From assembly GCA_946541285.1 (NCBI GenBank), contig CAMNJG010000044.1:1-9292 (forward strand): a DNA stretch of 9,292 nucleotides. The letters are read 5' to 3'. Numbering within the stretch: the first letter of the stretch is position 1; the number at the start of each line of letters is the position of its first letter. Source of the DNA: an uncultured Clostridia bacterium (GTDB lineage Bacteria > Bacillota > Clostridia > Peptostreptococcales > Anaerovoracaceae). Shown piece by piece: positions 1 through 7,415 of the stretch. A model generated the notes under the pieces. It made no database searches. It worked only from the letters and a program-made list of their open reading frames with translations, and was not told the origin of the DNA. A program made the position numbers and the translations under genes.

Positions 1-9
1 TTATTCTGC

Positions 10-45
10 CTGCATCATTAAGTCCGACGGGGACTTAATGAGCAG
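10..45. repeat. Imperfect palindrome at the left window edge
   Basis: CATTAAGTCC (16-25) and GGACTTAATG (31-40) form a perfect 10-bp stem around a 5-nt loop. The stem extends outward through T15-A41 and, with A14 bulged, CTGC 10-13 against GCAG 42-45. Neither strand has a U-tract next to it, so it is not an obvious intrinsic terminator. It could be an operator, an RNA structure upstream of a minus-strand gene beyond the window, or part of an interspersed repeat. Nothing coding is visible in positions 1-60. Confidence 0.6.
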
Positions 46-68
46 ACACTAATTATAAAATGACAGAA

Positions 69-106
69 CCCGTCCCGGGGACGATCCCCTGGGACGGGCT
101 GTTTTT
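69..106. terminator. GC-rich terminator hairpin downstream of trmB
   Basis: CCCGTCCC-GGGGA (69-81) pairs with TCCCC-T-GGGACGGG (85-98), giving 13 bp with one bulged T around a CGA loop. On the plus strand CTGTTTTT follows (99-106). On the minus strand, the direction of trmB, the hairpin is followed by a weaker U-rich stretch (TTCTGTCATTTTAT). It starts 34 nt past the trmB stop and is the natural end of that transcript. The better U-tract on the plus strand suggests it may also stop transcription arriving from the left. Confidence 0.75.
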
Positions 107-131
107 ATGTAATACACGTTCTGTTCTTTTT

Positions 132-950
132 TCATCCCGGAAACTGTACTTTACAGTAGAAAATCGGTTTGCCTTCCGCGGAAAACTTCTGCTCATATTC
201 TGTCATGAACGCCGCGGAGCGGTACGGGCTGCCCGGCGCGTGCAGATCCTCCGTATACTCGATGATCTCCAGGCCGGTCTCCCGGAATTCCTCTACTGAA
301 AACCGGAACAGGCCCTCATTGTCCGTCTTGAATTCCAGGTATCCTCCGGGACGAAGTACCCGGCGGTATCCTTCCAGAAAGCCCCGGTGTGTCAGCCTGC
401 GGGACGCCTGCCGCGCCTTGGGCCAGGGATCACTGAAATTCAGGTAAATCCCCTCCAGTTCCTGCTCCGCGAAGCAGTCCTCCACATGCCGGAGATACAT
501 ATTGACAAAACTCAGATTCGGCGTAACGCAATACACACAGTCCGCTTCACTCGTTTTATAAAGCGGCGCTTCCAGCTCCACAGTTTCGATCCCGGCCTTC
601 TCCGGATCCGCGGCGAAAACACCCTCCGGGAGCAGCATCTCAAAAGGAGGGGTTTCCCGGCTTCCTGTCTGCCGGGTGGTATCATAATCAACATAGCGGC
701 GGGCAGCTTTCTGCAAAGCCCGCAGCATTGCGTTGCGGTTGCCTTCGACTGCCAGGATATTGTGCTCCGGACGGGCGTCAGCCACAGAAGAAGCGAACTG
801 CCCCTTGCCGCAGCCCAGTTCCAGATACAGCGGCTGTTCTTTCACAAAGATCCGGTTCCAGCGGCCTTTCAGCAGCCGCGGATCCAGTTCCACACCTCCG
901 TTATAGCGCCGGAGCTTTTCTTCGAGTCCTTTGATTCTTCTCTGTCTCAT
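132..950 (-). CDS. trmB: tRNA (guanine-N7-)-methyltransferase TrmB
   Basis: This enzyme transfers a methyl group from S-adenosylmethionine to N7 of G46 in the variable loop of tRNAs. The 272-residue protein has the SAM-binding motif LELGCGKG (residues 43-50), the acidic strand end LAVEGN (67-71), the family signature IYLNFSDPWPK (168-178) followed by RRLT, and the C-terminal TEYEQKF motif (250-256). The ATG at 950 follows GGGAG with a short spacer. Bacterial TrmB is usually about 210-240 residues. The excess lies between the helix after VEGN and the DPWPK motif (about residues 84-145), where an extra segment with a CVYC pair is inserted. The sequence after it reads NLSFVNMYL, where relatives usually carry an Asp-Ala pair. 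The gene is separated from ecfT by 169 nt containing a repeat-type terminator and is probably transcribed separately, although I could not identify a convincing promoter. The family call is firm. Whether the insertion changes function is unknown. Confidence 0.95.
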   Translation of the reverse strand: MRQRRIKGLEEKLRRYNGGVELDPRLLKGRWNRIFVKEQPLYLELGCGKGQFASSVADARPEHNILAVEGNRNAMLRALQKAARRYVDYDTTRQTGSRETPPFEMLLPEGVFAADPEKAGIETVELEAPLYKTSEADCVYCVTPNLSFVNMYLRHVEDCFAEQELEGIYLNFSDPWPKARQASRRLTHRGFLEGYRRVLRPGGYLEFKTDNEGLFRFSVEEFRETGLEIIEYTEDLHAPGSPYRSAAFMTEYEQKFSAEGKPIFYCKVQFPG

Positions 951-993
951 AAATCTCCCTGTTGTTTCTGTTTACAGCCAATGTCATTAGGGC

Positions 994-1070
994 AAAAAAC
1001 GTGTCACTCTGAGAAGCAGGAAAAAATTTGTAAAGATCCTTCACTCCGCTACGCTCCGTTCAGGATGACA
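994..1070 (-). terminator. Repeat-derived terminator of the aro-ecf operon
   Basis: On the minus strand the ends of the repeat, TGTCATCCTGA (1070-1060) and TCAGAGTGACA (1012-1002), pair over 11 positions with one mismatch and one G-U. Inner sequences (GAAGGA and TCCTGCTTC) can extend the fold. CG and then TTTTTT (999-994) follow immediately. This is the only terminator-like structure between ecfT and trmB, so the mobile-repeat copy probably supplies the operon's terminator. The assignment is inferred from structure and position. Confidence 0.5.
1002..1070. repeat. MITE-like interspersed repeat, TGTCATCCTGA family, copy 1
   Basis: This is a 69-bp element with imperfect terminal inverted repeats (TGTCACTCTGAG at 1002-1013; TTCAGGATGACA at 1059-1070). 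It is AT-rich in the middle and carries the inner motif AAGATCCTTCACTCCGC. Read on the minus strand, its beginning (TGTCATCCTGA, then GAAGGATCTT) matches the plus-strand start of the partial copy at 9245-9292. Short TGTCATCCTGAGCG...GAAGGATCTT elements are widely scattered between genes in many bacteria. The remainder of the trmB-ecfT spacer (951-1001, 1071-1119) contains nothing else I can name. Confidence 0.65.
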
Positions 1071-1119
1071 TGCTTAATTAAATAACATTGGTTTGCAGTC
1101 CCTGAAAACATGATCTTAG

Positions 1120-1947
1120 CTAAAGTTTCCAGATCTGAGGAATCGGCAGCAGCCCCCTGGACTGTACAATCACCAGCACCGCGAACAGGATCAGCAGCGC
1201 GCAGGCTGCATAGTCGCGGGCCGCGAACTTCATCGGATGCAGGCGGGTTCTTCCCTTTCCGCCATGATAACAGCGCGCTTCCATGGCCATCGCCAGATCC
1301 GCGGCCATCCGGAAAGCGTTCACAAACAGGGGGATGAGCAGCGGCATCATGCTTCTGGCCCGGTGGATCAGGCCACCGCTCTCAAAGTCCGCTCCTCTCG
1401 CCTGCTGTGCCTTCATCGTCTTGTCCGCTTCACTCAGTAATGTCGGAATAAAGCGCAGCGCGATGGACATCATCATCGCGATTTCATGGGAAGGAACCCC
1501 GATCCGGGACAGCGGGCTCAGGATCGCCTCAAACCCGTCAGTCAGTCCGACCGGTTTGGTCGTATACGTCAGAAGAGAGGTCCCAAAGATCAGCAGGATC
1601 AGGCGGATCGCGATAAACACCGCCTGCTGCAGCCCGGTATCTGTGATGGTCACCGGCCCCAGACGCGCCAGGACCGTCCCCGGATACGTGATCAGATTGA
1701 TGACGAACGTAAACAGCAGAATAAAAAGGATCGGCCGCATCCCCCTGGCCATGAAACGGACCGGCACCCGGGAGACCGCCGTCACCACTGCCAGGACAGC
1801 GGTAACAAAAATGTATCCGGTAAAGTCCCGGATAAAAAAAATAAGAACCAGCCAGGTAAAGACCGCGATAATCTTCACCCGGGGATCCAGTCTGTGAATC
1901 ACGGAGTCAACCGGATAATACTGTCCAAGTGTAATATCTCTCAGCAT
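1120..1947 (-). CDS. ecfT: ECF transporter transmembrane protein EcfT
   Basis: EcfT is the membrane scaffold of energy-coupling factor transporters. It links the two ATPases to exchangeable substrate-binding S components in the cytoplasmic membrane. The 275-residue protein begins MLRDITLGQYYPVDSVIHRLDPR, the usual EcfT start with its HRLDPR motif. It has several hydrophobic segments (about 25-40, 43-58, 72-88, 108-128, 201-215, 246-262). The two coupling-helix motifs that grip EcfA are present: QQARGADF (181-188, with ARG) and RARSM (196-200). I chose the ATG at 1947 over an upstream one at 1968 because only the former is preceded by a purine-rich GGAAAGCAGGAA and begins at the conserved N-terminus. 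The gene overlaps the ecfA2 stop by 7 nt, implying translational coupling. It is the last gene of the operon. No S component is encoded nearby, as is usual for the shared group II core. Confidence 0.94.
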   Translation of the reverse strand: MLRDITLGQYYPVDSVIHRLDPRVKIIAVFTWLVLIFFIRDFTGYIFVTAVLAVVTAVSRVPVRFMARGMRPILFILLFTFVINLITYPGTVLARLGPVTITDTGLQQAVFIAIRLILLIFGTSLLTYTTKPVGLTDGFEAILSPLSRIGVPSHEIAMMMSIALRFIPTLLSEADKTMKAQQARGADFESGGLIHRARSMMPLLIPLFVNAFRMAADLAMAMEARCYHGGKGRTRLHPMKFAARDYAACALLILFAVLVIVQSRGLLPIPQIWKL

Positions 1948-2807
1948 GTTTCCTGCTTTCCGAGCCATTCCAGTACAGCAGCCGCAGCTTCCGCATCCGT
2001 CAGGGCTCCTTTTCCGCCCGGCTCCGCGCCCCGCTGGTTCATAAGATGAAGCAGTTCTGCTCCCGCAGGCAGCCCCAGCCCGATGGCTTCCAGTTCCTCT
2101 CTGTGGGCAAAGACTTCCCGCGGTGTTCCGGAATAAAGAAGTTTCCCCTGATCCATGACCAGAACCTGTCCGCAGTACTCTGCCACATCATCCATATTAT
2201 GGGAAACCAGCAAAATCGTGCACCCTCTTTCCTGATGAAACCGGCTGATCATCCGGAGCATCTCCCGGTGCGCGGCCGGATCCAGTCCCGCAGCCGGTTC
2301 GTCCAGAATCAGGACATCCGGCCGCATGGCAATGACACCGGCAATCGCCACTCTGCGCTTCTGCCCGCCGGACAGCTCAAACGGAGAACGGGAAGCGAAT
2401 TCCGCATAATCCAGTCCCACGGTCGCCATGGCTTCACGAACCCTGTCCTCCTGCTCCTGTTCATCCAGTCCCATATTTTTCGGGCCAAAGGCAATATCTT
2501 CCGCCACGGTTTCTTCAAAAAGCTGGTATTCCGGATACTGGAACACCAGACCGACCCGGCGGCGGATCTCCGCCATATGCACACCGGACGCGCCGATATC
2601 AGTGTCTCCCAGTAAAACCTTTCCGGAAAAAGGCTTCATCAGGCCGTTCAGGTGCTGTACCAGTGTGGATTTGCCGGAACCGGTATGACCGATGATCCCG
2701 GTAAAGCTGCCGGATTCGATGGTAAAACTGATATCATCCAGCGCCCGGACTTCCCCTGCGGTCCCGCGGTTATAGATGCAGGAAAGGTGCTGTACTTCAA
2801 TCTTCAT
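1941..2807 (-). CDS. ecfA2: ECF transporter ATP-binding protein EcfA2
   Basis: This is the second ATPase subunit of the ECF core; it pairs with EcfA1 and energises uptake of vitamins or other micronutrients. In 288 residues it shows Walker A GHTGSGKST (40-48), the Q-loop with FQYPEYQLFEETV (89-101), which is typical of the A2 subunit, signature LSGGQ (145-149), Walker B VLILDE (165-170), the D-loop GLDP (174-177) and the switch His in LVSHNMDD (H203). All catalytic motifs are intact. The reading frame stays open upstream to 2996, but the ATG at 2807 is preceded by a strong GGAGGAAGTC and begins at the conserved MKIEVQHLS, so the longer form is rejected. It overlaps the end of ecfA1 by 11 nt and the start of ecfT by 7 nt. 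Confidence 0.95.
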   Translation of the reverse strand: MKIEVQHLSCIYNRGTAGEVRALDDISFTIESGSFTGIIGHTGSGKSTLVQHLNGLMKPFSGKVLLGDTDIGASGVHMAEIRRRVGLVFQYPEYQLFEETVAEDIAFGPKNMGLDEQEQEDRVREAMATVGLDYAEFASRSPFELSGGQKRRVAIAGVIAMRPDVLILDEPAAGLDPAAHREMLRMISRFHQERGCTILLVSHNMDDVAEYCGQVLVMDQGKLLYSGTPREVFAHREELEAIGLGLPAGAELLHLMNQRGAEPGGKGALTDAEAAAAVLEWLGKQETC

Positions 2808-3675
2808 GACTTCCTCCTCCCGCATCCTTTTTCCTGGCACAGAGCCAGTCCGCCAGCGCCTCCATCCCGAGGATCCGGTCAGGAACCGGCACCCCGTTCC
2901 GCCGGAGCAGATTTCTGATCCGGATCGCGGGCGGAAGTTCCAGACCGGCTTCCCGGACCAGTTCTTCTCTGGAAAAGATTTTTTCCGGCGGCTCATCCGC
3001 GATGATCTTTCCTTTTTTCATAATCAGCACACGATCCGCGCGGACAGCTTCTTCCATAAAATGCGTGATGAGGATGGTCGTCATCCCCTCCGCGCGCAGC
3101 TGCTCCATGATGTTCAGGACATCCTTCCGCCCCCGGGGATCCAGCATCGCAGTGGATTCATCAAAAATCATACAGGCCGGCCTCATGGCCAGTACTCCCG
3201 CGATCGCGATTCTCTGCTTCTGGCCGCCGGAGAGCTGATACGTGGAACGGCCGCGCATCTCATAAAGGCCTACATCTTTCAGGGCCCTGTCCACTCTGAG
3301 ACGGATCTCCTCCGTGGGGATCCCCAGATTTTCCGGTCCGAAAGCCACGTCTTCCTCGACGATCGAAGAGACAATCTGATTGTCCGGATTCTGAAAAACA
3401 ATCCCGACGGTACTGCGGATCGCGTACAGATTCTGCTCCTCAGCGGTATCCATGCCCCTGACCAGTACCCTTCCGCCGGTCGGACAGAGCAGCGCGTTCA
3501 GGCAGCGCGCCAGAGTGGATTTTCCGGAGCCGTTTTCTCCCAGAATCACGATGGACTGCCCTTCTTCGATGGCCAGGTCGACCTGATCCAGTACTTTTTC
3601 CGAAACAGGATGCTCCCGGTCCTTTTCCCAGCCATAGACAAAACTCAGTCCTTCCGCGCGAATGACTGTATTCAC
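2797..3675 (-). CDS. ecfA1: ECF transporter ATP-binding protein EcfA1
   Basis: This is the first ATPase of the ECF core, forming the asymmetric EcfA1-EcfA2 pair bound to EcfT. The 292-residue protein has Walker A GENGSGKST (46-54), the Q-loop VFQNPDNQIV (93-102), diagnostic for the A1 type, signature LSGGQ (148-152), Walker B MIFDE with the catalytic Glu (E173), D-loop AMLDP (176-180) and the switch His in LITHFMEE (H205). The Walker B continues as DEST rather than the more common DEPT, a mild variant. The start codon is GTG at 3675, sharing bases with the TGA of the chorismate mutase gene (GTGA). AGAGG lies about 7 nt upstream. That overlap ties expression of the transporter core to the aromatic operon. 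The C-terminal 60 residues or so are the extra region typical of ECF ATPases. Confidence 0.95.
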   Translation of the reverse strand: MNTVIRAEGLSFVYGWEKDREHPVSEKVLDQVDLAIEEGQSIVILGENGSGKSTLARCLNALLCPTGGRVLVRGMDTAEEQNLYAIRSTVGIVFQNPDNQIVSSIVEEDVAFGPENLGIPTEEIRLRVDRALKDVGLYEMRGRSTYQLSGGQKQRIAIAGVLAMRPACMIFDESTAMLDPRGRKDVLNIMEQLRAEGMTTILITHFMEEAVRADRVLIMKKGKIIADEPPEKIFSREELVREAGLELPPAIRIRNLLRRNGVPVPDRILGMEALADWLCARKKDAGGGSHED

Positions 3676-3968
3676 TCTGCTGCCTCTTTATTTCTCAACT
3701 CGTCCTGATATTCCCGGCTGAGTCCCATGATCCCGTCAAAACAGCGGCGGGCATAAGAAGACAGTTCCGGTGGCGCGTCTGCCGCGGCACGCTCCAGGAT
3801 TGCCTGTTCTCTTTCCGGACGGAGCGTCGGAAGCCCATGAGCGCGTTTATACGCGGCTACCTCCGCGGCCAGTTCCATTCTCCTGCAGAAAAGCGTCAGC
3901 ATTTCCCGGTCAATTTCGTCAATCCTGGCACGGATCTCCTCCAGGCTGTTTGTCTCTGTCATTGTCAT
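3672..3968 (-). CDS. aroQ: Chorismate mutase, AroQ type
   Basis: It converts chorismate to prephenate, the first committed step to phenylalanine and tyrosine. This is a stand-alone 98-residue all-helical AroQ-class domain, the usual length for monofunctional forms. Aligned by eye to the E. coli P-protein mutase domain, active-site residues are kept: R13 (Arg11), R30 (Arg28), K41 (Lys39), R53-E54 (Arg51-Glu52) and Q88 (Gln88). The Asp48 position is Arg within TLRPEREQ. No prephenate dehydratase, dehydrogenase or DAHP synthase domain is fused. The ATG at 3968 overlaps the aroC stop by 4 nt (ATGA). A second ATG at 3962 has a better distance to the AAGGA site and is an equally possible start. Its own stop overlaps the GTG of ecfA1 by 4 nt, so it bridges the aromatic and transporter genes. 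Confidence 0.92.
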   Translation of the reverse strand: MTMTETNSLEEIRARIDEIDREMLTLFCRRMELAAEVAAYKRAHGLPTLRPEREQAILERAAADAPPELSSYARRCFDGIMGLSREYQDELRNKEAAE

Positions 3969-5050
3969 TTTCCTTCTTCCAGCAGCAGATCGGTTATCAC
4001 AATCGCTGTCACTGCTTCCACTACCGGGACGGCCCGGACTGCCACACACGGATCATGCCGGCCTTTTACCTGCATGACGGTTTCCTCCATCCGGACATAA
4101 TCCACGGTCTTCTGAGGAATCGCAATCGACGGTGTCGGTTTAAACGCGATGCAGGCCATCACCGGCATGCCGCTGGTAATACCGCCCAGGATCCCGCCAT
4201 GATGATTGGTACGGGTCCGGACGATTCCGTCCCGGATATAAAATTCGTCGTTATTTTCACTGCCACGCATCTCTGACGCGCGGAAACCGGCACCAAAGGA
4301 AACGCCCTTTACCGCCGGAATCCCGTAATATCCATACGCGAGCCTGCCCTCAACGGAATCAAACACCGGGGACCCGACTCCTGCCGGCATCCCGGTTACC
4401 GCGACTTCCACCACGCCACCGACCGAATCTCCTGCCTGGCGGGCCTGTTCGATCACATCACGCATCTCTGCTTCCGCGCTCTCCCGGAGCACAGGAAACG
4501 CGCGCTGCCCCGGGGCCAGCAACTCCTCTGCTGTCAGTTCACAGGGATCATAACGGTCATCCTGTACCTCCGCAACGGAGGCCAGATGCGCGCCGACATA
4601 AATGCCACGCTGTTCCAGATACTGCAGGCAGAGCCCCCCGGCAAAAACCAGGGGCGCGGTCAGTCTGGCGGAAAAATGCCCGCCGCCGCGGACATCATTG
4701 TGTCCGTCATACCGCAGATAGCCTGTATAATCCGCATGGCCGGGACGCGCCTCATGCGCCACATTTTTATAATCCGCGGAATGCTGGTCTTTATTGGCGA
4801 TCACCGCGGCAATGGGAGTCCCGCAGGTCACGCCGTCCAGGACGCCGGACAGGATCTCCGGCTGATCAGTTTCTCTGCGCGGAGTACTGGTCTTATCCTT
4901 TCCCGGCCGGCGGCGGTCCATAAAACGGGCCAGCTTCTCCTGATCGATGGTCATACCGGACGGGAAGCCGTCGATCACCGCGCCGATCCCTCTGCCATGC
5001 GATTCTCCGAAAATCGAAACCTTCAGTTTCCTACCGATCTGAGATGACAT
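3965..5050 (-). CDS. aroC: Chorismate synthase
   Basis: It catalyses the last shikimate-pathway step: FMNH2-dependent elimination of phosphate from 5-enolpyruvylshikimate-3-phosphate to give chorismate. The 361 residues are full length for the family. The N-terminal signature FGESHGRGIG is at 14-23, with the catalytic-type His at 18. The RPGHADYTGYLRYDG block (102-116) leads into DVRGGGHFSARLT (119-131). FRASEMRGSENND and NHHGGILGGITSGMPV follow further on. I see no truncation or missing motif. The ATG at 5050 has a strong GGGAGG about 8 nt upstream and lies 20 nt inside the end of aroA, so the two are probably translationally coupled. It also overlaps aroQ at its 3' end. Confidence 0.97.
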   Translation of the reverse strand: MSSQIGRKLKVSIFGESHGRGIGAVIDGFPSGMTIDQEKLARFMDRRRPGKDKTSTPRRETDQPEILSGVLDGVTCGTPIAAVIANKDQHSADYKNVAHEARPGHADYTGYLRYDGHNDVRGGGHFSARLTAPLVFAGGLCLQYLEQRGIYVGAHLASVAEVQDDRYDPCELTAEELLAPGQRAFPVLRESAEAEMRDVIEQARQAGDSVGGVVEVAVTGMPAGVGSPVFDSVEGRLAYGYYGIPAVKGVSFGAGFRASEMRGSENNDEFYIRDGIVRTRTNHHGGILGGITSGMPVMACIAFKPTPSIAIPQKTVDYVRMEETVMQVKGRHDPCVAVRAVPVVEAVTAIVITDLLLEEGK

Positions 5051-6338
5051 CGGCTCTCCCTCCCAGTGACCGGAATACTTCGAAAAAGTCCGGATAACTC
5101 TTGTTCACGGCTTCCGCCCCGGTAATCTTGACGGCATTCTCACAGCGCAGGGCCGCGATCGCCGCGGACATCACAATCCGGTGGTCATTGGCACCGTTAA
5201 TGACGGCTTCGCCTTCCAGCCCTTCCGGAGCATATATGTCCATCTTGTCACCACAGAGCGTGATATCCGCTCCCAGCATCGCCAGCATGGAAGCCGTCGT
5301 GGAAAGCCGGTCGCTTTCCTTCAGACGCAGCCGTCCCGCGTTGACAAAGCCGCTCTGGTCCTCAGACGTACACGCCGCGACCGCCAGGATCGGGACGATG
5401 TCCGGAATCTCTCCACAGTCGATCACCAGGCTCTCCAGGCCGTATCCCCTGACACGGACCGTGTCATCCGACCAGGTCACAGCAGCTCCGGCCTCTTCCA
5501 GAATCTCCAGGATCACACTGTCTCCCTGCCGGCTGTAACGGTCCAGGCCCTGTACCGCGATCTCCGAGCCTGTCGCCCCGGCCACCAGCCAGAAGGCCGC
5601 GTTGGAATAATCTCCTTCAACCCATACCTCGGATGCCCGGTAATGCTGTCCGCCCTTCACCTGGAAGCCGTTTTCCGTACGCCGGATGGAGATACCAAAC
5701 TGATAAAGCATATCAACCGTCAGATCCAGATAACCCGAGGATTCCATCTCCCCTTCGATCCGGATCTCACTGTCTTCTTCCAGTAACGGCAAAGCGAACA
5801 GCAGGCCGGAAAAATACTGGGAACTGACATTGCCCGGGAGGCTGTATACACCCGGCTGCAGCCTGCCCTGAATGGAAAACGGCAGTGTGTCCCGGTCATC
5901 CGGCAGGAACGTAATGCCATGGCTCCTCAGTTCATCCGCCAGTTCGGTCACAGGCCGTTCCGGAAGTCTTCCTCTGCCGGTAAATTCCGCCGGGATCCCG
6001 GCCGCTGCCGCGACAGGCAGCAGGAACCGGAACGTGGAGCCGCTCTCGCCGCAGTCCAGTACAGGAGACGACGCAGCATCAGGAGCAGCGGCTCCTTCCC
6101 CGGCCAGCCGTCCACCGATCCCGGTAATGCGGACTTTTTCACCATCACGTTCGGCCTGCGCGCCCATGGCCTGTATGCAGCTGAGGGTTGCCTCCATATC
6201 CTGTGAGGCGGAAATCCCGTGAACGACAGATTCCCCCTCTGCCAGAGCCGCGCAGATCAGGGCTCTGTGGGCCATGGATTTGGAAGGAGGCGCTTTTACG
6301 GTGCCTCTGAGTTTGCCGGGATAAACAACGATATCCAT
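5031..6338 (-). CDS. aroA: 3-phosphoshikimate 1-carboxyvinyltransferase (EPSP synthase)
   Basis: It transfers enolpyruvyl from PEP to shikimate-3-phosphate. The 435-residue protein has the two-domain EPSP synthase pattern: SKSMAHRALI (19-28) for substrate phosphate binding, LDCGESGSTFRFL (94-106), GRGRLPERPV (121-130), VSSQYFSGLL (171-180), D313 in CGEIPDIVPILA, RLKESDR (338-344), NDHRIVM (384-390) and NKSYPDFF (412-419). The segment that is LGNAGTAMR in the glyphosate-sensitive E. coli enzyme reads CGESGSTFR here. The glycine at the Gly96 position is kept, but neighbouring residues differ, so herbicide response cannot be predicted. The ATG at 6338 is preceded by AGGAG at 8 nt and begins the conserved N-terminal strand. 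An in-frame start at 6371 lies upstream of that site and is rejected. There is a 25-nt gap after aroB. Confidence 0.97.
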   Translation of the reverse strand: MDIVVYPGKLRGTVKAPPSKSMAHRALICAALAEGESVVHGISASQDMEATLSCIQAMGAQAERDGEKVRITGIGGRLAGEGAAAPDAASSPVLDCGESGSTFRFLLPVAAAAGIPAEFTGRGRLPERPVTELADELRSHGITFLPDDRDTLPFSIQGRLQPGVYSLPGNVSSQYFSGLLFALPLLEEDSEIRIEGEMESSGYLDLTVDMLYQFGISIRRTENGFQVKGGQHYRASEVWVEGDYSNAAFWLVAGATGSEIAVQGLDRYSRQGDSVILEILEEAGAAVTWSDDTVRVRGYGLESLVIDCGEIPDIVPILAVAACTSEDQSGFVNAGRLRLKESDRLSTTASMLAMLGADITLCGDKMDIYAPEGLEGEAVINGANDHRIVMSAAIAALRCENAVKITGAEAVNKSYPDFFEVFRSLGGRADVISDR

Positions 6339-6363
6339 TTCAGTCACTCCTGTCCTGTTATTG

Positions 6364-7413
6364 CTATACATTCATAAATTCGTAAAGGTCGTCCAGCCGG
6401 ACTTTCTTCGTTTTCGCACTGCCGATCTTTTCCAGGTAAACAAGGTGGATCGAATCGCCAGTGGTTTTTTTATCATGGCGGGCCGCTTCGCAGAGTTCCT
6501 CCAGCGGGATATCCGTTTCTGTACGGTAACCTTCCCCGTGGATCAGCTGATACAGACGATCATAAGTGCCCGGTTCGGTCAGCCCGTGTTTTTCGCTGGC
6601 TTTTGTGACCATCAGCATACCGATGGCCACCGCTTTGCCGTGGCTGATCTGATAATCACTCTTCAGTTCGATGGAGTGGGCCATGGTATGGCCGAAATTG
6701 AGGATCCGCCGCACACCGGACTCTCTCTCGTCTTCGTGCACCACATCGCTTTTGATATTCACGCAGCGGGCGATGATGTCCGGCATGGCGGTGTGGAACT
6801 TTCCCTCCTCCAGGTCACTGAAAATGCGTGGCCCTCGGATGGCCGCGGATTTGATGACCTCCGCGTAACCATCCAGCACATCATCCGGGCTCAGTGCCCG
6901 GAACGTGTCGGTGTCACAGAGCACCAGGGAAGGCTGCCAGAAGGTACCGGTCAGGTTTTTCCCGTACTTTGTGTCCACGCCGGTCTTGCCGCCAACGGAA
7001 GAATCCACCGCTGCCAGGACGGTCGTCGGGATCTGCATGAATTTGATCCCCCGCTGATAGATCGAAGCCGCAAAGCCTCCCATATCTCCGGCGACACCGC
7101 CGCCAAGGACGATGACGGCGTCACCTCTCTTCAGGTCATGTTCCGCCATAAAATCCAGGAAAGCGGAGACCGTATCCAGATTTTTGGACCGCTCCCCGGC
7201 TTCATAGACGAAACGGCATGTCTGGAAGCGCTGCTTCTGCAGACGTTTCTCCAGATCATCCGCGAAAAGCGGCGCTACATTGGAATCGGTGAAGACCGCG
7301 ATCCGGTCCGCGTTCAGGACCGAGGCGGTCAGCTCTCCTGCGCTGGACAGCAGACCGTCTCCGATGATAAAGTCATAGCCGTCTCCGGCTCTGACGCGTA
7401 TTTTCTTTCTCAT
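6364..7413 (-). CDS. aroB: 3-dehydroquinate synthase
   Basis: It cyclises DAHP to 3-dehydroquinate with NAD+ and a divalent metal, the second step of the pathway. The 349 residues contain the NAD-binding GGGVAGDMGGF (104-114), IPTTVLAAVDSSVGGKTG (128-145) and KNLTGTFWQP (152-161). The metal ligands are E185 in DGYAEVIK, H242 in NFGHTMAHSIE and H258 in SHGKAVAIG. The later HDKKTTGD block is also present. The length is standard. Start choice is not certain: an ATG at 7413 lies 2 nt after the aroF stop (TGATTATG), while a TTG at 7419 overlaps that stop and is better spaced from GGAA. Either way the ribosome binding site is weak, so translation probably depends on coupling from aroF. Confidence 0.96.
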   Translation of the reverse strand: MRKKIRVRAGDGYDFIIGDGLLSSAGELTASVLNADRIAVFTDSNVAPLFADDLEKRLQKQRFQTCRFVYEAGERSKNLDTVSAFLDFMAEHDLKRGDAVIVLGGGVAGDMGGFAASIYQRGIKFMQIPTTVLAAVDSSVGGKTGVDTKYGKNLTGTFWQPSLVLCDTDTFRALSPDDVLDGYAEVIKSAAIRGPRIFSDLEEGKFHTAMPDIIARCVNIKSDVVHEDERESGVRRILNFGHTMAHSIELKSDYQISHGKAVAIGMLMVTKASEKHGLTEPGTYDRLYQLIHGEGYRTETDIPLEELCEAARHDKKTTGDSIHLVYLEKIGSAKTKKVRLDDLYEFMNV

Positions 7414-7415
7414 AA

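Noticed and set aside
2808..2996. 63-residue N-terminal extension of EcfA2
   Set aside because: It overlaps the ecfA1 coding region in another frame, has low-complexity content, and ignores the strong GGAGG at the internal ATG 2807.
2776..3708. 310-codon open frame on the plus strand
   Set aside because: Antisense to ecfA1, which has all ABC ATPase motifs. The plus-strand product resembles nothing I recognise.
3969..4049. 27-residue N-terminal extension of chorismate mutase
   Set aside because: It lies inside the end of aroC. The ATG at 3968 or 3962 follows AAGGA and gives the usual AroQ length.
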